From an uncultured Chitinophagaceae bacterium (GTDB lineage Bacteria; Bacteroidota; Bacteroidia; Chitinophagales; Chitinophagaceae), in NCBI GenBank assembly GCA_903841915.1, contig CAIMKO010000378.1:1-24562 (forward strand): DNA of 24,562 nucleotides. The letters are read 5' to 3'. Both the position numbers and the translations under genes were made by a program. Below, piece after piece: positions 6,186 through 13,731 of this stretch; positions within the stretch are counted from its first letter, which is position 1, and each line of letters opens with the position of its first letter. A model generated the notes under the pieces. The model made no database searches, was not told the origin of the DNA, and worked only from the letters and a program-made list of their open reading frames with translations.

Positions 6186-6980
6186 ATGAAACAGAAAGTT
6201 TTTCAACTGACGAACACAAACAGCACTATTCTTCTCATTGAAGATTATACATCGCTCAGACTGGCTTTAACAGAATATTTAAGCGACCAGTATACTATTA
6301 TAGCTGTGGAGAACGGAATAAAAGCACTGGAGGTTTTAGAAAATACAAAAGTAGACCTGATCATTCTAGATCTAATGCTTCCTTTTCCATTAGACGGATA
6401 CGCGATATTAAAGATCTTAAAAAATAACAGCAAATTAGCGATGATACCTGTTATCATAATATCTACACTAAACAATGAAAATGATATATTGACGGGTTTA
6501 GAAAATGGGGCTATCGATTTTTTGGTTAAGCCATTTAGTGAAAAGCAGCTCAAAGTAAAGATCAATAATCACCTGTTAGTTAAAAAAAATATAGTAAAAG
6601 ATCTGGAAACAAATTATATTTTGAATTCGACATCTACTCATCCATGCTTCACTAACAATGAATCAGATTTTAAAACACAGTTTGATAAATTAGTAGAAGA
6701 GCTTTTACATACCGCAGAATGTACTATTCCGGCTATTGCAAAAAAGATGTCGATGAGCATTGCATCATTAGAGCGCGGTGTAAAAAGAGTGTACGGCACT
6801 ACTCCCAATAAATACATCCTGGATTTTAAACTCCGAAAAGCCGAGATCATGTTACGCCAGAAAATGGGAAATGTTACAGAAGTGTCGTATGCTTTGGGGT
6901 TTAATTCGGTATCCTATTTCTGTAATTGTTTTAAGAAGAAATATAAAACCACTGCCAACGACTTATTAAAATCAAAATAA
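6186..6980 (+). CDS. REC-AraC family response regulator
   Basis: The product has 264 residues. REC (about 12-130) has the acidic pair E19-D20, acceptor D62 (IILDLMLPFPLDG), a switch Ser in IIISTLNN and Lys K115 (FLVKPFS), so it looks phosphorylatable. A linker leads to a C-terminal AraC-type double helix-turn-helix (about 165-264) with the characteristic second-motif sequence VSYALGFNSVSYFCNCFKKKY and NKYILDFKLRKAEIML. This architecture matches the output half of Bacteroidota hybrid two-component systems but here is a stand-alone protein. The ATG is 2 nt past the stop of the degenerate kinase and the stop is 13 nt before the next REC gene, so all three are probably one operon. The DNA targets are not evident. 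Confidence 0.92.
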   Translation: MKQKVFQLTNTNSTILLIEDYTSLRLALTEYLSDQYTIIAVENGIKALEVLENTKVDLIILDLMLPFPLDGYAILKILKNNSKLAMIPVIIISTLNNENDILTGLENGAIDFLVKPFSEKQLKVKINNHLLVKKNIVKDLETNYILNSTSTHPCFTNNESDFKTQFDKLVEELLHTAECTIPAIAKKMSMSIASLERGVKRVYGTTPNKYILDFKLRKAEIMLRQKMGNVTEVSYALGFNSVSYFCNCFKKKYKTTANDLLKSK

Positions 6981-6993
6981 TTCAGTATACATT

Positions 6994-7356
6994 ATGGGAA
7001 AGAAAATTTTATTGGTCGAAGATGAATTCAATATTCGTCAAAATATTAAAGCATTACTCGAACTGGAAGAATTTGAGGTAATTGATGTAGTGAATGGGAT
7101 AGAAGCTTTATCAGCTATTGAAACAAAACCATTCGATCTGATCATTTCAGACATTATGATGACTGCTATGAACGGAATTGAATTATTGAACCTTATAAGA
7201 TCGAAAGCAGGCACAAAAACAATTCCCGTTATTTTGGTTACTGCAAAACCGCAAAGGGAAATTACTGATTTCTTGAAGGATGGCAATACATTCTATTTAG
7301 CAAAGCCTTTTAGTTTTGATCAACTGATATTTTCTGTTCAACAAGCTTTACAGTAA
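6994..7356 (+). CDS. Single-domain response regulator (CheY-like receiver)
   Basis: The product has 120 residues and is a complete receiver with no output domain. It has E9-D10, acceptor D53 (DLIISDIMMTAMNG), switch Thr in ILVTAKP and Lys K104 (YLAKPFS). Such proteins act as phosphate shuttles or by protein-protein contact. It lies between the REC-AraC gene (13 nt upstream) and the seven-PAS kinase (34 nt downstream), which is the most likely phosphodonor by position. Confidence 0.92.
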   Translation: MGKKILLVEDEFNIRQNIKALLELEEFEVIDVVNGIEALSAIETKPFDLIISDIMMTAMNGIELLNLIRSKAGTKTIPVILVTAKPQREITDFLKDGNTFYLAKPFSFDQLIFSVQQALQ

Positions 7357-7390
7357 TTCTATTCTAATTCTATTTAAACTTATTTAAAAA

Positions 7391-10300
7391 ATGCAGGAAA
7401 GAAATACAGAAAAAATAATTGATTTAAAAAATTTGCCTGATTATATACCTGCATTAATATGGATGGCAGATACTGAAAAAAGTTGTTATTATTTTAATGA
7501 GACCTGGTTACAATTTACAGGTAGGACTTTGGAACAAGAACAAGGCGATGGTTGGGCCGAAGGCGTGCATCCCGATGATCTGGAAAATTGTTACAAAATC
7601 TATTCAACTCAATTTGATAAAAGAGAAAAATTCACTATTGAATACCGCTTAAAACGGCAGGATGGAATATATAGGTGGATCTTAGATTCCGGAGTGCCTA
7701 TGCACAATCATAATTCAGGTGTATTTCTTGGGTACATTGGAACCTGTTTCGATATTACTGAAAAAAGAGAATTAGAAGAATCGCTAATAAAAAGTCAATC
7801 AAAGTTTAAAAACCTTTTCAAAGAACATGATGCCATCATGATCCTGGTAGACTCGGAAACCGGTAAGATAGTGGATGCTAACGATTCGGCAGTTAAATTT
7901 TATGGATACCCTTACGAACAAATTTGTTCGCTGAACATTTCGGAAATCAATATGTCTCATAAAGAAGAGATTAACCAAGAAATGTGGAAGGCAATTAATC
8001 ATAAAAAAACAGAATTCATATTTCCGCATAAGCTATCCGATAACCAGATCAGATATGTTACTGTAAATTCTTCGCCCATAGAATTCGATCAAAAAACGGT
8101 TTTGTTTTCTGTTATTCAAGACATCACTGAAAAAAAGAAAATAGAAGAGCAGTTACAAAAAGCTCATCAAAAAACAAATGCTTTAATCAATACTACCAAA
8201 GATTATATATTTAGTGTTGATACCCATTTTTCTGTAACGATAGCCAATAAAGCTTTCCTGGAATTATTGCAACCCGCAGCAAAGAATCCGCCTTTTAAAA
8301 TTGGCGATAATATTTTTGAAGATGTTAATACTGATGAAGCATTTAACTGTAAATGGTTGGATTTTTATAATCGTGGATTTAAGGGAGAATCGTACTGTGT
8401 AGAAGATCATTTGTTAATGCCAGAATTAGGTTTAGATACATGGAATGAGATCACTGTAAATCCTATTTATCAAGACCAATCAATTATCGGTGCTGCTGTA
8501 TTTATAAAAGACATCAGCGAAAGAAAGAATGCAGAGATTTTAGTAACCCAAGAAAAAGACAATTTTTACTCAATACTAAAAGCATTGCCTGACATCGTAC
8601 TTAAAATTGATGCGGATTATACATTCACTTATGTTCATACGCAACAACCTGAAATTTTATTTTTACCGGTAAATGAAATGGTAGGTAAAAGGATCGATGA
8701 GATTTTTCCTGGCGTTTTTAGCGAAGCACTATTTGAACAGATTAAGCAAGCACAACAAACAAACAGCTATGTAATGTGGGAATATTCGTTAGAGATCCCA
8801 AATATTGGACCAAGGTATTTTGAAGGCAGATTCGTAAAAGCGATCAACCATTCAACTTTAGCAGTAATTCGGGATATAACGGAAAATAAAAATAAGGAGA
8901 AAGAAATCATTTTAGCCAATGAACGGTTTAAGTATGCTACCAAAGCCACTTCGGATGGGATCTATGAATGGGATATTATTAATGATCAAACCTATTGGAG
9001 TGATGGCTATAAAGATCTATTCGAATATGATGTTGAAAGTAATATTGGTGACTATAGTTTTTGGTATAATAAATTAGATGCTGCTTATAAAGATACCGTT
9101 TTAAGCAGCCTTCATTCGGCAATAAATGGCAATGCAACAAATTGGGTGGAAGAATATAGATTTAAAAAAGGCAATGGCGAGTATATTGATGTAATTGACC
9201 GCGCAATTATTATTAGAGACCAAGCGGGTAAGGCCATTAAATTAGTGGGTGCATTAAGAGATATATCCTTAACAAAGAAACAGGAGCAGGAAAAAATAAA
9301 GCTCGAACAAGAAAAAATCGTTTTAAAAACTTTTGAAAAAAGTGAAAGACGATATGCGCAGTTGGTGAATTCTATACACGATATTCTGTTTACAACAGAT
9401 AATACAGGCAACTGGACATTTTTAAACCATTCCTGGGAAACGATCATGGAATATACTGTTGACGAATGTTTGGGTATCCCCTTTTTTAATTATTTACATG
9501 CAGACGATGTAGAAAAGAATGCAAATTTATTTATCCCACTTATTGCTAGAAAGAAAAATTATTGCAAGCATAATATCCGGTATGTTTCTAAAACAGGAAA
9601 AGTTATTTGGATGGAAGTATTTTCTGTATTAATTATCAATGAAAATGATGAAACGATCGGCACTTCGGGTACTTTGAGAGATATTACGAAAGAAAAACGA
9701 GACGAACACTATTATAACCTATTGTCTAAAAACAGCAGCGACATTATTTGTGTGTATAATTATGATGCTACCTTATTATTTGTATCGGATTCTATAAAAG
9801 ATATATTGGGCTATGCAGTTGCTGAAGTAATTGGAATGAATATAGCTTCGATCATTCATCCTAAAGACAAACATATTGTTGAAAAAATAATGGCTGAAAT
9901 AATAGAAAGCAATTATTCAAATGATTATAAAAAAGAAATCATTGCCCGCTATAAAAGAAAAGATGGGAAATATACCTGGGTAGAATCTTCCATCTATGAC
10001 ACATTTGATGAATATACATTCGATAATAGGTTGGTATCCTCTTCAAGGGTTGTTGATAAAAGAATCAAAGCAGAAAAGGCAATATTTTCAGCACTAAAAC
10101 AAGAAAAGAAATTAAACGATCTAAAAACAAGATTTATCAGTACCGCTTCACATGAATTTAAAACGCCTTTAACTGTTATAAAATCAACTACTGAACTTTT
10201 AAAAAGATATATCGAAAAAGGAAAGAAAAATATTGACTTCAGCAATTCCTTTATCACCATTAATACTGAAATAGATCGTTTGACTATTTTATTGAATGAT

Positions 10301-10795
10301 ATACTGATACTGGAAAAAGTTGAATCGAATAAAATTATTTATAAACCAATACAGACAAATATTGTTGAGCTGGTTCAGATGCTGATCGCCAAATTCAAAA
10401 TAAATCAAGAGGATGGCCGCTTGGTTGAATTCATCTATTCCGGCACTGAAAGACTGATTCATATTGATGCCAGTTTAATAGAGGTCATTATTTCCAATTT
10501 ATTATCTAATGCGTTAAAATATTCCAAAGGAAAACCTAACCCGATCATTAGTCTGAAATTAAATCCGAAAGAAGTTATCATCTATGTGAAAGATTTTGGA
10601 ATTGGTATTCCTGCATCAGATCAAGAGCAAATATTTAATAGTTTCTTCAGAGCTAGCAATGTTGATAAGATCGAAGGAACCGGTTTGGGGCTAAGCATTG
10701 TAAAAGACTTTGTAGAAATTCATAAAGGAAAAATAACATTTGATAGTATGAAAGACAATGGTACTGAATTTATGATTCAATTGCCTCGTCAATAA
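7391..10795 (+). CDS. Cytosolic histidine kinase with seven PAS domains
   Basis: The product has 1134 residues and no transmembrane segment. Seven PAS/PAC units in tandem lie at about 15-130, 140-250, 265-385, 395-505, 515-640, 660-775 and 778-900. Each ends in the usual DIT/DIS-E/T-K/R linker (FDITEKRELEE, QDITEKKKIEE, KDISERKNAE, RDITENKNKE, RDISLTKKQE, RDITKEKRDE), except the last. HisKA follows with H921 in ASHEFKTPLTVIKST. HATPase_c has an N-box (ISNLLSNALKYS, about 1033-1045), G1 (VKDFGIGIPASD) and G2 (GTGLGLSIVKDF, about 1096). All motifs are intact, so it should autophosphorylate. PAS3 and PAS2 resemble PAS domains in the 385-residue protein and the 827-residue kinase downstream, pointing to module duplication. 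Ligands cannot be told from sequence. The likely partner is the CheY-like protein just upstream or the REC-AraC regulator. Confidence 0.94.
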   Translation: MQERNTEKIIDLKNLPDYIPALIWMADTEKSCYYFNETWLQFTGRTLEQEQGDGWAEGVHPDDLENCYKIYSTQFDKREKFTIEYRLKRQDGIYRWILDSGVPMHNHNSGVFLGYIGTCFDITEKRELEESLIKSQSKFKNLFKEHDAIMILVDSETGKIVDANDSAVKFYGYPYEQICSLNISEINMSHKEEINQEMWKAINHKKTEFIFPHKLSDNQIRYVTVNSSPIEFDQKTVLFSVIQDITEKKKIEEQLQKAHQKTNALINTTKDYIFSVDTHFSVTIANKAFLELLQPAAKNPPFKIGDNIFEDVNTDEAFNCKWLDFYNRGFKGESYCVEDHLLMPELGLDTWNEITVNPIYQDQSIIGAAVFIKDISERKNAEILVTQEKDNFYSILKALPDIVLKIDADYTFTYVHTQQPEILFLPVNEMVGKRIDEIFPGVFSEALFEQIKQAQQTNSYVMWEYSLEIPNIGPRYFEGRFVKAINHSTLAVIRDITENKNKEKEIILANERFKYATKATSDGIYEWDIINDQTYWSDGYKDLFEYDVESNIGDYSFWYNKLDAAYKDTVLSSLHSAINGNATNWVEEYRFKKGNGEYIDVIDRAIIIRDQAGKAIKLVGALRDISLTKKQEQEKIKLEQEKIVLKTFEKSERRYAQLVNSIHDILFTTDNTGNWTFLNHSWETIMEYTVDECLGIPFFNYLHADDVEKNANLFIPLIARKKNYCKHNIRYVSKTGKVIWMEVFSVLIINENDETIGTSGTLRDITKEKRDEHYYNLLSKNSSDIICVYNYDATLLFVSDSIKDILGYAVAEVIGMNIASIIHPKDKHIVEKIMAEIIESNYSNDYKKEIIARYKRKDGKYTWVESSIYDTFDEYTFDNRLVSSSRVVDKRIKAEKAIFSALKQEKKLNDLKTRFISTASHEFKTPLTVIKSTTELLKRYIEKGKKNIDFSNSFITINTEIDRLTILLNDILILEKVESNKIIYKPIQTNIVELVQMLIAKFKINQEDGRLVEFIYSGTERLIHIDASLIEVIISNLLSNALKYSKGKPNPIISLKLNPKEVIIYVKDFGIGIPASDQEQIFNSFFRASNVDKIEGTGLGLSIVKDFVEIHKGKITFDSMKDNGTEFMIQLPRQ

Positions 10796-11020
10796 AAACA
10801 GCAGTAGTATTTCAGCTTTTAGGCGCAGATTTCAGCAGGATATAAAACTTGCTTATTATTTATAAGTATTTGTCGAAAAATTGATACGAATGCTGTTTAT
10901 ATACATCTATGTTGCATATGATTTGGACAAAAGACTAATTGAATTAATAAAACTAATGTAGCTACAATAACTACAGCATTCATTTTCTAAAATATTTTGA
11001 AGTTTTAATTTTTACAGACA

Positions 11021-12076
11021 ATGTCGATCCTGAAACAAATACTAAAAGTATTAATCATTGAAGACAATGAGGGCGACTTAGTGCTTATAAAAGAATATTT
11101 AAACGAATCCGAAACAAGTTTCGAAACGCAAAATTGCAAAACACTTGCTACAGCATGTACTACATTGACAAGTGACTATTTTGATCTGATATTTCTGGAT
11201 TTAAGTTTGCCTGATTCATTTGATAATAAATCCTGTATTAAAAGAATTCTTGCTGTTGCCAACGAAACGCCTGTCATTATTTTAACAGGATATTCCGATA
11301 AAAACTTCGCCATAGAAAGTTTGCATATGGGTGTACAGGATTATCTTATGAAGGATGAAATGTCGGAATTGTCTTTATTAAAGAGCTGCAGATACAGCAT
11401 AGAAAGAAATAAGATATTACAAGACTTAAAAAACATCCAGAAACACCGCGAACATGAAATTGCAGATGCGGTAATTAAAGCATTGGAAAAAAGTAAAACG
11501 GAAGTTGGAATTGAATTGCATGATAATATCGGGCAGTTGTTAACAGGTGTAAGAATATTTGTATCATTGGCACAAGATGTTAACCACAGCAACAATAATT
11601 TAATGGAAGCCGATAAATTGTTGATGGAAACCATAAAAGAACTCAGATCACTCTCGCACACATTAACAGCACCTGATTTCAAAGAAGTATCATTAGGAAA
11701 AGTACTGCATAAATTTATTGAGCAAAACAGAGCAGCGGCCAATCTGAGCATCAATGCTGTATGGAATAATGAAGAGCTAGATATCATTTCTCAAAAATTG
11801 GCCTTAAATATTTACAGAATTATACAGGAACAATTCAACAACATCATTAAACATGCCAAAGCAAAGCAGATAGAATTGAGTTTAAAAAAATATAAGGACC
11901 AAATATTATTAGAAATAAAAGATGATGGAATTGGTTTTAACATGCCGGATATAAAAGAAGGAATTGGATTAACAAATATTAAAACCAGGGTTGCATTATT
12001 TAATGGTGTTGCTCAAATAAATGCTGTTCCGGGTAAGGGTTGTGCACTAAAATTATCTTTCATTATTGATCAATAA
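11021..12076 (+). CDS. REC-HisKA_3 sensor kinase (receiver-controlled, NarX-type transmitter)
   Basis: The product has 351 residues. An N-terminal receiver (about 8-130) has E14-D15, acceptor D60 (LIFLDLSLPDS), switch Thr (ILTGYSD) and K111 (LMKDE). A coiled helix (about 128-160) leads to a HisKA_3 dimerization domain with H167 (GIELHDNIGQLLTGV) and an HATPase_c domain with N-box-like EQFNNIIKHA, G1 (IKDDGIGFN) and G2 (GIGLTNIKTRV). Here a receiver is the input of a kinase, so the protein can act as an intermediate node: phosphorylation of D60 by another kinase could set autophosphorylation of H167. It is soluble. About 225 bp without a gene precede it and its stop is 5 nt before the Rcp1-like REC, so those two are coupled. 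Confidence 0.92.
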   Translation: MSILKQILKVLIIEDNEGDLVLIKEYLNESETSFETQNCKTLATACTTLTSDYFDLIFLDLSLPDSFDNKSCIKRILAVANETPVIILTGYSDKNFAIESLHMGVQDYLMKDEMSELSLLKSCRYSIERNKILQDLKNIQKHREHEIADAVIKALEKSKTEVGIELHDNIGQLLTGVRIFVSLAQDVNHSNNNLMEADKLLMETIKELRSLSHTLTAPDFKEVSLGKVLHKFIEQNRAAANLSINAVWNNEELDIISQKLALNIYRIIQEQFNNIIKHAKAKQIELSLKKYKDQILLEIKDDGIGFNMPDIKEGIGLTNIKTRVALFNGVAQINAVPGKGCALKLSFIIDQ

Positions 12077-12081
12077 TAATT

Positions 12082-12513
12082 ATGAAAACCATTTCTGTTT
12101 TACTAGTTGAAGACAACGAGGCCGATATTATTTTAACCTCCGAACTGCTGCACCAACTTGAAATGAACGTAGAAATCAATTGTGTAAAAGATGGAGAACA
12201 GGCTATTCATTATATTTCGAAAATAAATGAATTTAAAAATGCGATAACGCCCGATTTGGTTATACTGGATATCAATATGCCTAAAATAGACGGCAAAGAA
12301 GTCTTGGCATTTATTAAAGATAATGAGAACACAAGATCCATTCATGTTATCATGTATACTTCTTCCACTTTAGAATCGGATAAATTATTTTGTTATTTGC
12401 ATAATGTTGATCTGTATTTAAACAAAGCAGATTCCATGCTGCATTATTCCAAAATAATGGAAGTATTAAAAGACTATATTAAAGCCCATTTTAAAACATA
12501 TTCGATCTATTAG
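12082..12513 (+). CDS. Single-domain response regulator, Rcp1-like
   Basis: The product has 143 residues. The receiver has acidic pair E10-D11, acceptor D63 (LVILDINMPKIDGKEVL), switch Thr (IMYTSST) and K115 (LYLNKAD). The longer beta2-alpha3 region (YISKINEFKNAITPDL) is typical of the Rcp1 type paired with phytochrome-like kinases that carry an AYVASHDLQEPLR H-box. Exactly such an H-box is in the 827-residue kinase two genes downstream, so the two probably form a pair. It starts 5 nt after the REC-HisKA_3 kinase gene and ends 13 nt before the PAS-only gene. Confidence 0.92.
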   Translation: MKTISVLLVEDNEADIILTSELLHQLEMNVEINCVKDGEQAIHYISKINEFKNAITPDLVILDINMPKIDGKEVLAFIKDNENTRSIHVIMYTSSTLESDKLFCYLHNVDLYLNKADSMLHYSKIMEVLKDYIKAHFKTYSIY

Positions 12514-12526
12514 TTTCACAACGTAA

Positions 12527-13684
12527 ATGTTCCCAATGACGAGTCCAGAAACAGAAGTTTCGAATTGCGTTACTTGTTCCGAAAGCTTAATCGACAAATA
12601 CATTTTTAAGTACAATATCGATACAAAAGAATTATTAATATCGCCTGAATGGAAGCGTTCATTAGGTTACGAGCAAAATGAAATATGCAACAATTTTGAT
12701 GGATTATGGCAATTACAAGATCCTGATCACCGATCAGCTTCCAAAAAAGGATTTGCTGCATTTTTAAAGAGTGAGGCTGCAAGCAGAACCATTACAAGTA
12801 TATACAATTGTAAAGATGGTATGCCACGTTGGTTCGAAATTAGTGAGAAAAAAATACAATTTGGCTGTACTCAACGAAGCTCGGTTATTATTAGCTATGC
12901 TACTGATATAACCGAAGCAATCAAGACTGAGTTAAAAAGACAAAATGATAAAAATATTCATGCTGCCTTAATAAACGCTACCACTGATCTAATCTTTAGT
13001 GTTGATAAGCAGTTTAATGTAACAGCCGCTAACAATGCTTTTCTGGAAAAAATTAAACTGAATGCTAAAAACAAGGCATTTGTACTAGGCGATAATCTAT
13101 TTTCCGATCTTACTTATTCATATAAAACAAAAACAATTTGGCTCGAGCTATTTAAAAAAGCATTCGAAGGAGAGCTTTTCACTTTTGAACAAAATGAAAT
13201 AATTCCTGACCAAGATATCGACCGTTGGTATGAACACCATTTCTCTCCTGTTTTAGACAATGATAAAACAATAAAAGGAGTAGCCGTTTTTTCAAAAGAT
13301 ATCAGTATTAAAAAAAATGCAGATCTGGCAAATTATAATAGCCGGGAGTTGTTTAGATCAATTTTCAAATTCAATTCCATTAAAATGCTTTTGGTTAATT
13401 CTCTAACTACTGTTATAGAAGATGCCAACGATGCTGCTGTTAAATTTTACGGGTATCCCTATTGTGATCTGTGCAAAATGAATATACTTGACTTGTTCAA
13501 TATTAAATTCAGTGAATTTAAAAAAAGAATAAGTTCAAATCGTTATGAAACTAAAACGAGTAAGGGCTTTACACAATTCCTTGCAACAGGTGATCATAAA
13601 AAGGTGAAAATTAGTATTACCCTTTTAAGCGAATTGGAGCATGGCAAAATGGTCGTTAACATTTTTGAATCAGACGAGATTTAA
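12527..13684 (+). CDS. PAS-only protein with three PAS domains and no transmitter
   Basis: The product has 385 residues. It contains PAS1 (about 20-130, ending in TDITEAIK), PAS2 (about 145-265, ALINATTDLIFSVDKQFNV ... FSKDISIKKNAD) and PAS3 (about 272-380, ANDAAVKFYGYPY). It then stops, with no HisKA, HATPase_c, GGDEF or HTH. PAS2 and PAS3 resemble PAS3 and PAS2 of the 1134-residue kinase, in swapped order. It could be a stand-alone sensory adaptor that heterodimerizes with the PAS arrays of its neighbours, or a remnant of a kinase that lost its transmitter. No frameshift continuation is evident in the 47 nt before the next gene. I used the ATG at 12527; the ATG three codons later is also possible. 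Confidence 0.85.
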   Translation: MFPMTSPETEVSNCVTCSESLIDKYIFKYNIDTKELLISPEWKRSLGYEQNEICNNFDGLWQLQDPDHRSASKKGFAAFLKSEAASRTITSIYNCKDGMPRWFEISEKKIQFGCTQRSSVIISYATDITEAIKTELKRQNDKNIHAALINATTDLIFSVDKQFNVTAANNAFLEKIKLNAKNKAFVLGDNLFSDLTYSYKTKTIWLELFKKAFEGELFTFEQNEIIPDQDIDRWYEHHFSPVLDNDKTIKGVAVFSKDISIKKNADLANYNSRELFRSIFKFNSIKMLLVNSLTTVIEDANDAAVKFYGYPYCDLCKMNILDLFNIKFSEFKKRISSNRYETKTSKGFTQFLATGDHKKVKISITLLSELEHGKMVVNIFESDEI

Positions 13685-13731
13685 GCAAGCATAAATTGTT
13701 GCCTGATTTAATTCATCCAAATTAGATAGAG

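Noticed and set aside
10882..10960. Short ORF of about 23 codons in the gap before the REC-HisKA_3 gene
   Set aside because: Too short, no start context, and composition matches random AT-rich sequence; there is no supporting paralogue.
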